DNA of 64,000 nucleotides from Cunninghamia lanceolata (Eukaryota; Streptophyta; Pinopsida; Cupressales; Cupressaceae). The notes beneath the pieces are model-generated. The model saw only the letters and a program-made list of their open reading frames with translations, made no database searches and was not told the DNA's origin. Of this stretch, positions 23,331-33,883 are shown piece after piece; within the stretch, counting starts at the first letter, position 1, and each line of letters starts with the position of its first letter. Both the position numbers and the translations under genes were made by a program. The DNA lies in the NCBI GenBank assembly GCA_027924645.1, contig BSBN01000860.1, positions 6,324,001 to 6,388,000 on the forward strand, written 5' to 3'.

Positions 23331-24963
23331 AGAAACTTTGTACAAATCAAGTTTTTTGTGAAACTTTTTTGTTGCGAGAGTTTGTGTAGACCATAAGGTG
23401 TTGAGAGATCGTGCTATGTAAAGGTATATCTCTAATACTAAGCCTCCCTTTGACCCTATCAACTCTTAAGAACATCACCTAGACTACTCTTGACTGTCTT
23501 GCCCCTTGAAGGCCATTGTTTGGACTCTTATATGAGTATTAAATCACTATTTTAGGTTTGGAAATCATGAATTGTATGGTTAATTTTTTACATATATGAG
23601 TTGTATGTCCAGGTGGTTTTGAAGGATGAGAAAATGAATGCCATCAAAGGGGACTATAATCAACATAAATTGACTAGATCCTAATAGTCTTAAACTAGTC
23701 CAAAAACTTTGTGATAGTCAAAAGAACATTAACAATTGAAGATAACCTTTTGGATACTTGTGACAAAAGATCAAAGACATCTTAAGTAATGCATAAATTA
23801 AAAACAACTTCATGATGGTCATGACTATGATAGTGGACTATTATATAGACTTGTGACTATCCTACAGTCATGAAAACCTCCTTTTTAGTGTTTTATATCC
23901 TTGTAACTCCCTTTGTATCATCTTGTGTCATAATGCTTGTATGTCCATACATATTTGTATATAACTCTCTTCTCTAAAATTTTGTTATGTTGATGAAGTA
24001 AATACATAATCTCATCATATTTTTTTATGGATTGAGTGGTATCAAAGTGAGTTGTAACAATTTGTCAAATAGGTTGTGGTACTCATTTCCTTAATTTTTG
24101 TAAGAAAACTAGCATTTCATGCATGGTTCTATTAAATGAATTGAATTATGCATGTATTAAGGAATGAATCCTTCTATATCATCCTAGGGCAAAAATTAAG
24201 AGTTCCAAAATCAATTTTGGCTCCATGTATACACTCAAATATGAGTATGACAAACAATTGTTCACTAAAATTATTTTATGAAGTATTTGATAATGTTTTT
24301 CTCTTGTATAGCTAAAAATAGGTGAAATGAAGGCATGAAGGGCCGAAACAAGGTGGAAACATGAGGAATTTAGAGTCTCTTTGACTAAACTAACTAATAT
24401 ACCTAGACACATATATATCTTAGAACATAAAGAACATAAAAAACATAAAGACATGAATACATTTAAAGACATCAAGAACATAAGAACATATATATGTGAA
24501 TTAAAATGGACATTTAAATTGAACATACCTTAGAATTCAATATTGCAGTTGACCAATTCTCCAAAAGATGGCTTCAAAATCCTCAAATTCTTGTTTTTCA
24601 CAAGTTTGATAATGAATTCTATATAATTCTAGAATAGGATTAGTAGAATTTATGGAAAAAACAAACATATATCATCAAATTCAATCTATATATCAATGAT
24701 AATTAGATTTGAAACAAAAACCCACATGAAACATGAAACTTTCAGTTTAAATAATCAAATTTTCTCCAAAAACATGAAAAATCAGTTCTTCTACGTTGAA
24801 AAAACAAAAAAAGGTGGTGGATTCATATAAAAATGATTCTTAATTAGTCAAACAACATGAAAAGCGTTCTTTTGTCTGGTATACTCATGAAAAGAAGGAA
24901 TAACAGTCATGTGGGGTCTGAAACATGGATCCCACATGTTTTTTTACCATTTTCCTTGCTTCT
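23331..24963. other. Intergenic with a possible relic primer site
   Basis: No coding signal. AGTGGTATCAAAGTGAG at about 24034-24050 resembles a tRNA-iMet primer site, preceded by CTCATCA as in a Gypsy LTR end, but no gag follows. An 8-bp inverted repeat, CATGTGGG (24908-24915) with CCCACATG (24931-24938), lies near the right end. Confidence 0.35.
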
Positions 24964-24965
24964 TA

Positions 24966-24997
24966 GAATGCGCTTGCATTATAATGCGAGTGCATTC
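24966..24997. repeat. Imperfect 32-bp palindrome
   Basis: Sixteen-base arms around the perfect core GCATTATAATGC. The two non-pairing positions per arm are C/T or G/A, as expected from CpG decay of a once perfect palindrome. A similar structure lies at 28757-28790. Confidence 0.7.
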
Positions 24998-25033
24998 TTG
25001 GAAGCATGATAGGTAACCTTGTAACATGGGAGT

Positions 25034-25450
25034 CTCTCTCTCTCTCTCTCTCTCTCTCTTCATTTATCAATCCTATATATAGAGAGGGATCGGGAGACAT
25101 GGAGAGATATAGAGGGACATCGAGACAGAGAGGATAGGTGAGATAAAGACAAGGAGGGGGAGAGATGGGGATTGAGATAGACAAAAGGGGTCTATAGAGG
25201 GAGAAAGATAAAGATACATATATAGAGAGAGGCGAGATATAGGGAGATAGATCTAGCAAGGGAGAAATAGATAGGGAAGTACAGAGAGAGCGGTAGAGAG
25301 GGTTATATTAAGAGATGGGGTTATGAGGATAGATAGCTCGATAGGGAAAGAGATCAAGAGATGTCTAGAGACATAGGGAGAAAGATAAAGAGGAGAAGAG
25401 AGAGGTAGCAAGGGATAGATTAAGAGATAGGGATCCACATGTCCAGAGAG
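25034..25450. repeat. TC microsatellite and purine-rich GA tract
   Basis: A (TC)n run at about 25034-25058 is followed by ~390 bp of almost pure A/G on the plus strand with AGAGAGATAGGGA-like units. The open frames on the minus strand (Leu/Ser/Pro-rich) are by-products of composition. Confidence 0.85.
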
Positions 25451-25469
25451 AGATAGGGATCCCTATTCT

Positions 25470-27675
25470 CCCCTCTACCTAAACCATAAACCTAAACCTC
25501 TAAACCATAAACCCTAAATAATGCCCCTAAACCCTAAACCCTAAACCCTAAACCCTAAACTCAAGCAACCCTAAACCCCAAACTCGTAAACCCTAAACCC
25601 TAACCCCTAGACCATAAACCCTAAACTCGAGCATCCTTAAACTCCTAAAGCCTAAATAATTCCCCTAAACCCTTACCCAAAACCCTAAACCCTATTTACT
25701 TGAGCAACCCTAAACTCATCTAAACCTAAAATAGTGAGGGAGGGAGAGATACAAAGGTAGATTTAGAGAGAGTGGATCAAAACTGATCTAGCAAGATAGA
25801 GAGACAGTGAGAGAGAGATAGAGAGGTAGGTATAGTTAGAGAGAGTGATAGAGGAGACATAGATATCTCTCCCAGGCTCGGTCTCCTTTGTATCTCCCTA
25901 TTCGCCTCTCTACCTAAACCTCTAAACCTTAACCCCTAACCCCTAAACCATAAACCCTAAACCATAAATAATGCCCCTAAACCCTAACCCTTAACCCCTA
26001 AACCCTAAAAAAGAGCAACAAGCTAAACCCCTAAACCCCTAACCCCTAAACCATAAAACTTGGAAGCAAACCTAAACCTCTATCTCCCTATCTCTCCCAA
26101 TCTCTATAATGTGAAAGTTCATGAAAACATTAAGCTTTCATTCCAACCAAGGTTATTCCTAATCAATCCCAAATCATCGCTAATCCAGTCAATTTCATCT
26201 CTAATCATCCCTAAACCACTTCTAGTCAGCCCTAAACCACTTCACACCATCCCAAATCACATCCAAATCAATTTAACTTTGAATCCCTAATCATTTTCAA
26301 ATCAACCTAGATTTCATCTCAAATACCATCCCTAAACTATTCCTAAATCATTCTAATCATTCCCTAATTAGCACTAAACCAATTCAAACCATCCCTAAAA
26401 CCATTCTAATCATTCCCAAATCATTACTAATCTAGTCCTTTTCACATCTCATTATCTGTAAACAAATCCATTTCATCCTAACTCCATCCCAAATCAATCT
26501 AAGCTCCATCTCAAACGATCCCAAAAATAATCAAAATCAAACAAATACCTCACCAGGAGCCATTAGAAGATCATAGTTCTAATCTATTAGTCATTTGCAC
26601 CATTTTGTATAATGTATGTGCCAATATGCTCCTTAGTAGCACCTACCTATCAATCACAAACATCATTATACACCTAGCCAGTCACAGGTGTCATTCTACC
26701 CTCTACCCGCCATAGGAGCCATAAGAACATCATAAGTTCCAATATGTTAGTCATTTAAACCATTCTATACATCATTTATACCAACCATAAACACTAAACC
26801 CGATCACCCCTAAACCTGATCAACCCTAAACCCTTATCTCCTTGTCTCTATCATCTCTCTACCTCTCAATCTCTCTGCCTATGTCTTTGGCCATGTCCAT
26901 AACCCTCTATCTCCCTATCTCTCACTCTCTAAACTCCTAACCCCTAAACTCTAAACTTGATCAACCCTAAACCCCTATCTCCTTATCTCTACCATCTCTC
27001 TACCTCTCAATCTCTCTGGCTATGTCTTTGGACATGTCCCTCACCCTCTATCTCCATATCTCTTCCTCTCTAAACTCCTAACTAGGCTAAACCCTAAACC
27101 TGATCAAACCTAAATCTGATCAACCCTAAACCCTATCTCCTTGTCTCTATCATCCCTCTACCTCTCAATCTCTTTTCTTATGTCTCCGGCCATGTCCCTC
27201 ACCCTCTATCTCCCTATGTCTCCCCTCGGTCTACATCTCCCTACTGGTCCTCTCTCTAAACCCTAACCTAAACCTCTAAACCTTAACCCCTAACCCCTAA
27301 AACATAAACCTTCAGTTACCCTAAATAATGCCCCTAGACCCTAACCCATAACCCCTAAACCTAAAACTGAGTAGTTCCCTAAACCTCAAACCTCTAAACC
27401 ATAAACCTTGGAAGCAACTCTATACCTCTATCTCCCTATCTCTCCCAATATCTATCGATCCCCTCACTCTCTCTCTCTCTCTAAACCCTAAACCATAAAC
27501 TTGAGCAATCATAAACCCCTAAACCCTAAATAATTCCCCTAAACCCTAACCCAAAACCCTAAACCCTAAACTTGAGCAACCTTAAACTCATAAACCATAA
27601 ATAATGCCCCTAAAGGTCTAAGCAACCTTAAGCTCATAAACCCTAAATAATGACCCTAATCTTGAGAAACTCTAA

Positions 27676-27710
<35 letters not shown>

Positions 27711-27800
27711 AAAACCCCTAAACCCTAAATAATGCACCTAAATCCTAACCCTTAAACCATAAACCATAAACCTAAGAAGCCCTAAACTTAAGCAACCCTA
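25470..27800. repeat. Degenerate interstitial telomere-type repeats (CCCTAAA)
   Basis: Clusters of CCCTAAA and variants (CCTAAAC, CCATAAA, CCCCTAAA) occur at about 25486-25740, 25913-26060, 26790-27130 and 27240-27800. They are separated by GA-rich and TC-rich stretches and by TCTCCCTATCTCTC blocks. CCCTAAA is the plant telomere unit. Nearly all clusters carry the C-rich strand on top. Interruptions show long decay. A recurring AATAATGCCCCTAAACC phrase (for example near 25518, 25968, 27325, 27601) shows amplification as composite units rather than a plain telomere end. Confidence 0.85.
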
Positions 27801-28057
27801 AACTCATAAACCTGACCCACACACTCTCTCTCTCTCTCCAAAACAAGAAAACTAGGACTCTCTATCTCTCTCTCTCTCCCCCTATCACCAGGTATCTCTC
27901 CCCTTTCTCTCCCCTCTATCTCCATCCTCTCTCCCTTTTCCTCCCTCTCGCTCTCCCTTCTCGACAAAGAACATGGAAACAAGAAAAAGAGGACATGTAA
28001 AGATAGATGAGGATATAAATTTAGATGATGAAATGGAAACAAGATAATTTATGAAAT

Positions 28058-28557
28058 TTCATTGGATGGGAAGAATGAGGAGGAGAGGTAGAGAGGGGAG
28101 GGAAGTAGAGATTGAGAGAGAATATAGGAGGTAGAGACAAGAGGGAAGTAGAGAGTGGTAGAGGACTGTAGGAGGTAGATAGGGGAAGGAAGAAGAGAGA
28201 GAGGGTAGGAGGTAGACACCTGGGAGGGAAGAAGAGACTGAGAGAGAGGGTAGGAGGTAGATAGGGGAGGGAAGTAGAAAATGAGAGAGAGGGTAAGAGG
28301 TAGAGAGGGAGGGGGGAGAAGAGAGTGAGAGAGAAGGTAGGAGCTAGAGAGGTGAGGGAAGCAAAGACTCAGAAAGATGGTAGGAGGTAGATAGGGGAGG
28401 GAAGTAGAGAGTGAGAGAGAGGGTAGAAGGCAGATAGGCGAGGGAAGAAGAGAGTGAGAGAGAAAGTGGGAGGTAGAGAAGGGAGGGGAGCAGAGACTCA
28501 GAGAAAGGGTAGGACATAGAGAGGGGAGAGAAATAGAGTGAGAGAGATGATAGGAAG
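28058..28557. repeat. ~43-bp purine-rich minisatellite
   Basis: About eleven units begin GTAGGAGGTAGA or close variants and end GAGTGAGAGAGAG, with lengths from about 37 to 45 bp. The plus strand is almost pure A/G. It abuts a PPR fragment exactly at 28558. Confidence 0.85.
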
Positions 28558-28740
28558 TGCAGCTGCCCTTGTAGACATGTATGTAAAGTGTGGAAGCATA
28601 GACAAGGCATGTCAATTATATGATGTAACACCTCAAAGAGATGTTCTATAATGGAATGCAATGATTGCAAGATATGCAAAAAATAGATTTGTTGAAAAGG
28701 CTTCAGAAACTTTCAACCAAATGCAATTGGCATGTGTATT
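28558..28740 (+). pseudogene. PPR fragment
   Basis: The plus strand reads a PPR unit (ALVDMYVKCGSIDKACQLYD, then PQRDVL, a TAA, and WNAMIARYAKNRFVEKA). It is closest to the blocks at 4918-5432. The in-frame stop and short length show it is dead. It begins at the minisatellite edge and ends near a palindrome. Confidence 0.75.
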
Positions 28741-28756
28741 GCCAGTTATGCTCATC

Positions 28757-28790
28757 ATAACGCGAGCGTGTTATAACACACTCGCATTAT
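28757..28790. repeat. Imperfect 34-bp palindrome
   Basis: Seventeen-base arms around the core GTGTTATAACAC with two C/T mismatches per arm. Length, TTATAA centre and CpG content match the palindrome at 24966-24997. Confidence 0.7.
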
Positions 28791-30083
28791 TGTCAGCTTT
28801 GTTTGACATGTTTTTATCAGTTTTTAGCAAAATCTAGAGATAATCTGGAGCATGCTCCCCATCAAGATGGCACTTTTTTCAATGAAAACTCAAAAAAATA
28901 CCACCATAATCTTAAGCTCTCTATTAGCTATCTAACCATATAATTTTTTCACATTTTGAGTACGTTTAGTGTTTCATCTTGAATTTCTTTTGTAAGTGTG
29001 TCCAGCTTTTGTCAAAAACCAGTGTCTAGTATTTTTGACTTTTTTTTAACCATTCATCAAAAATTGAAATAAGTTATATTTTTAGAAACTAGGCTCCATT
29101 CTACAAGAATTCAAAAAAAAGAGATTTTCGATTAGTTTTCAAACATTTTAGGGGGGAGCACACTCAAATTTCTATTTTTCAGGATGTGTCCACTTTAAAA
29201 ATTACTAAAAAATCAATTATTCATTAAAAAATTATTAGAAAAATTAGGGATAAACTACATGGTGTTATGTAATTTCTCACTAGAGCGATTATTGAAATAC
29301 TAAAAAAAAGTTAACATTTTAGCGGGAGCACACCAGACACTATGTTATGTTTTTTTGAGAAAAACAAGACCAATTTGTGTGGTCCCCCTTTTTGAACCCC
29401 TTAATCTCAACCATTTTTAGAAAAAAAATAGTAGTTTAGAAACTAGATTTGAAGCACTACAACTCTTGTTTTCGTTCCATCTTCAAATTTTGAGTGTAGC
29501 TATCTTCAATTTCTCATCCAACATCAATGTTTCCTAATTTCAGAAAACAAAAGTGGCAACTTAAGACCCCATTTTGGTCCCTCATCTTTGTGCACTTACC
29601 CTCTCTTGCTTCTTTTAAATCTTTGATATTAGATAAGAACATAGTGATCTTCTTTTGATTTTCTTTGGTTTCTAAATCTGTAATCAGTGTTTAAATTTTA
29701 TAACTTGGGTACCAATGCTCTATAGTAGAATGTTGAAAGGGAAAGTAATGATAAGTTTTTAGTTTTGATTTGAATATAAGATTCACCATTGCTGTTAATT
29801 AATAAAAGAATTTAGTTTTATTCTATTTTTAGAAGATTAATGATTAATTGATTTCAAAATGTATATGTATATATAGAGAGAGAGAATAATATTATACATA
29901 TAAGAAATTATCTAATAGTGAGAATATGAATTTATCTTGTATTCATAGAAAGATTTTACCTTGTATATTTATTTATAAATGACTATGAATTTATCCTTTT
30001 ATAGAAAGAATATGAATTATGGTGTATATGAATTGATTTTGTATATAGAAAGAATATAGTCATTATTTGAAATGGTTTTAAAC
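28791..30083. other. AT-rich intergenic, weak dispersed repeats
   Basis: No coding signal. AGGGGGGAGCACACTC (about 29150) and AGCGGGAGCACACC (about 29322) are two similar phrases about 170 bp apart, both after CATTTT. A short GA run lies at 29876-29885. Nothing else recognised. Confidence 0.4.
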
Positions 30084-31435
30084 TATTGCAAATATGTGCC
30101 TAAACAGTGTTGTCATTGATATCAACATATCCTTGTTGCCATTGGTGTCAACTGTAACCTATTTTGTTGCCTATTTAGAAGACTGGAATGTTGAGGATAT
30201 TGAGAGAATTAATGAGTATCAATGTATGTGGACCATATGGCTGAGTAGAAAATTATCTAAAGAAGCTCTAGTTAAGATTTGAAGGGTTCGCATGAAGATT
30301 TGAAGAAGCTATGGCCATCTGAGTAGAACCAGTTTTGCAATGTTTAGAAGAGACAGAGTGACAGGAAAGAGGTCTGGATTGTTCCCAAAATGTAAAATGA
30401 TGATCTGTGGATCTAGAGGCATGTTTGGGAAGTTAGTGTGTATCATCAACTCAAGTGGTTCGTGGTTTGGAGGTCCGCAAGCAACCTTTCTGGTGTGACA
30501 ATCATGGCAGACATTGTTCTTGAGGTTCTAGATGAAGATGCAACTAATTATGATGTTTTGGAGGAGTGCGGATGTTTTTGATGCATTCAATATGCTTGTG
30601 AAGATCTCTGGATCATGTGACTGCCATGTTGGAGGTCCACATTGAAGTTTGAGCCTACTATTGAAGATTTCCCTCTTGGTGTTGTTGTTCTTCCCAGTCT
30701 TGGCCGACCAAATGATTCAAGTGTGTTGAGGATGATCTAAGAGCAATTCTCTGGAGCGTGAAGTGTTGTTGGAAGTAGATTCAAGTCTCAGCTATGTTTG
30801 GCTGATAGTATAGTGATCCACATTAAGTCAAGCTGACCTTGATGTTTATTCCAAGGTTGATGAAGCATATAAAGGTGTGTAGTTGAGGTGTGGAAAATCA
30901 TCCTTGTGTGAAACAATAAATCTAAAGAAAGGATTAGAGGTAGAGTAGAGAAGAGCAGGAGCAGAGGAACAAGAACAATAAGGAATGAAGTGATAGTGAG
31001 GAAGTATTTGTGAGAAGAACAGAAGTTTTGTGAGCATTCAAAGAGACTAAACCAGGCATGAAGAAGATGCTAACTCTCAGTTAATTCCTTTTGTATTAAA
31101 CATAAATTCTATAGGTAGTGAGCCACTTTTGAGCAGTGAGCTCTGGGCAGTGTGCCTGAAGGCAAGTGCCTTCCCATTTTCAAGTACTTTTAATAGGGTA
31201 CAAATCTTGTGGGTTAACCCCCACCGTGATTTTTCCCTTAACCAGGTTTCCACGTCAAAAATCTTGGTGTCAAGTGTGTTAATTGTGTTTCTGCTCATGT
31301 GTTATTGTTTCATGCTTAAATATTTACATCATTAATCTATTTGTAAGTTGTGAAAGAAGTTTAAAAGTAGAAAAGGTTAATCTTGTGGGACAACTGATTC
31401 ACCCCCCCTCTCAGTTGTCTAGCCTAATTCCAACA
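30084..31435 (+). repeat. 5' LTR of Copia element
   Basis: 1352 bp. A TATA-like CATATAAAG at 30866-30874 and ACAATAAAT about 40 bp later mark the probable U3/R. Expected first bases TG are TA here. Confidence 0.85.
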
Positions 31436-31450
31436 ATTGGTATCAAAGTC
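31436..31450 (+). promoter_or_regulatory. Primer binding site, tRNA-iMet (decayed)
   Basis: ATTGGTATCAAAGTC; the copy at 43296 reads ATTGGTATCAGAGCT, so at least one transition (G to A) has hit this site. Confidence 0.85.
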
Positions 31451-31476
31451 AGTTCCTCTAAAATAAGCTTGACCAC

Positions 31477-33813
31477 TTGAGGAGATCCAAGATATTGACT
31501 TACAAGAAGGAAAGTTTGAGATTTGATGGAACTAATTACTCCCTTTCAAAGGTGCGCATGTAGTGTCATTTAGAATGCATGGGTGATGCCTTTTAGTCGA
31601 TAACTAAGAAAGAGTATAAGATCCCGAAGAATGGCCCTACAACTCTAGACGAACTTAGGGAAGATGAATGCAATATTCGAGCTAAATAAGCTTTATTGAG
31701 TGCCTTGACTGATACAGAATTGACAAATGTCCTGGATTTGAAAGCTGCCCATGAAATCTAGAAAAAGTTGGAAAATCTCTATGAAGGTGACAAATATGTC
31801 AAATGTGCCAAGATACAAAGCCTGAAGGGTAAATATTAAAGGTTGATAATGAGTGAAGATGAAAACATTACTTCATACATGCAGAAAGTGAATGAACTTG
31901 TGACCAGTATCATAATTGCTGGTGGAGTATTGGAAGAATTAGAGATTGTTACCAAAGTGCTCAGATCCTTACCTACAACATACAAGCATAAAGTTGCTAC
32001 CATTGAAGAAATCAGGACTGTGACAACGGTTACAAGGGATTAGTTAGTTGGTAATATTTCAGCATTTGAAATGAGTGAGTTTGGTAATTCTCTTCCTAAG
32101 TCTGAATTTGCATTCAAGGCTAGTGTATATGGAAAACAAAGATATGATCTGGGTGAAAGTTCTTTAGGAAGATCAAACAAGTTTGCAAAAGCAAGGAAGG
32201 ATCTTGAAAATGATGAAATTGAGTCTACAGAACTTGAAGCTCTTATTGCCAAAAGAATGCTAAGAGGATCCGGTAAGTATGAAGGAAAGTTGCCAATCAA
32301 ATGTTTTGCCTATAATAAGATTGGCCATTTGGCCTCAAAATGTACGGAAAGGTTTTCAAAGCCAAAACCTAATAGATATAAGGATTAGAAGAAATGTTAC
32401 TATGTCCAAGAAGTTGGAGAAGAAGGAGTCACAGATGATGAATCTAATCATGGGGGTTCCACTAAAGATGATTGGGTGTTCATCGCTATCAAAGAAGAAG
32501 ATCCGGTGTCTACTAAATTTGCTAGCTATGCAAATGTGGAAAGTGCCTTGGCTGCTCAGGTTGTTGAAAAGGATGAATGGGTAATTGATAGTGGATGTTC
32601 TCATCATATGACTGGTGATAAAAGTAAGTTTATAATCTTTGAAAACTATGAAGGTGGAATTGTGAAAATTGAGACAACTCAGCTAATAGAATCTATGGAA
32701 GAGGTTCCATCTCTTTTGATGGTAAGAATAACACCAATAATGTTCTGTATGTGGAAGGACTGAAGCATAATCTTCTCAGTGTTGGATAGTTGGTTGACAA
32801 GGGTTATCATCTTCGATTCAAGGATGGAAAATGTAGAATCTTGGAAAGCTCTGGAACTAAAATTGCATTTGGCACTCAAAATAGAGGTAACATCTTTCAT
32901 TTAAGTAGTTCTAGAAAAAGTTGTTTGATTTCTCAGACAGATCAAAGTTGGTTATGGCATAGGAGAATGTGTCATGTGAATTTTGATCACATTCTCAAGA
33001 TAAGTTCCACTCAGGCTGTGAGAGATCTTCCAAAACTTGTGAAACCTGATAGCATGTGTAGAGAATATCAATTAGGTAAATAGAAAAAAACTTCATCAAA
33101 AGTAAAGAACAATTTTCAAATGAATGATTGGAACTTGTGCATACTGATCTATGTGGTCCTACTAGAATTAGGAGCATGCAAAGAGATGAATATTTTATGT
33201 TGCTGATTGATGATTACTCTTGGATGATGTGGGTAACTTTCTTAAAAGAAAAATCAGAAGCTCTTGACAAATTCAAAGTGTTTAAAGTTATGGTGGAAAA
33301 TGAGATTGGTGTGAAGATAAAATGTCTGAGATCCAACAGAGGTGGAGAGTTTACCTCTGGTGAGTTTGATACATTTTGTGAAAAGCATGGAATAAAAAGA
33401 CAGTTATTTGCTCCTAGGACTCCTTAGAAAAATGGAGTTGTAGAATGGAAGAACTAGACCATTCAAGAAGCTGCCAAGACCATGATGATGGAAACCAACA
33501 TTCCACAAGTTTATTGGAGAGAAGATGTGAGTACTGTTGTTTACACTCTTAACTGGGTGCAGATCAAAGGCAATTCTAGTAAGACCCCCTATGAACTTTG
33601 GTTTGGTCATCCTCCTATTGTGAGATATTTCAAAGTTTTTGGTAGTAAATACTATATCAAAAGAGATGAGGTTCTAGGCAAGTTTGAAGCAAGAAGTGAT
33701 GAAGGAATATTTCTAGGTTACTCTACTCAAAGCCAAGCATACTGGTGCTTTAACAAGAGGTTTAAAAAGATTGTTGAAAGTGCTAATGTCAGAGTTGATG
33801 AGAGAAAAAAATG
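31477..33813 (+). pseudogene. Copia gag, protease and integrase, decayed
   Basis: The frame starts near 31477 (LRRSK in place of an ATG start) and is broken by stops, mostly TAG or TAA from TGG, CAG or GAA-like codons. In order: Copia-type gag (HEI*KKLENLYEGDKYVK, 31750-31800); one zinc knuckle CFAYNKIGHLASKC with its second Cys replaced by Tyr (about 32301-32342); protease WVIDSGCSHHMTGD (32579-32620); GAG-pre-integrase with WHRRMCHVNF (32957-32986); integrase core with HTDLCGP (33137), then LRSNRGGEF, where the usual second catalytic Asp is Asn, and GVVEWKN with a stop after it. The frame runs into the nested Gypsy element and resumes at 39870. Confidence 0.9.
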
Positions 33814-33883
33814 ACATTCTAAGTCTTGCAGATATGATTCAGATGATCAGGATGAAAATCTAAGTCAAGAAAGGCAAGTACAA

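Noticed and set aside
24034..24050. Primer-site-like AGTGGTATCAAAGTGAG as evidence for another LTR element
   Set aside because: No LTR partner, gag or PPT around it; kept only as a note on the intergenic region.
25253..25438. Leu/Ser/Pro-rich open frames over the GA-rich tract, and those at 27788-28679
   Set aside because: Products of GA/TC low-complexity sequence and the minisatellite; no start context or domain, and frames follow the repeat period.
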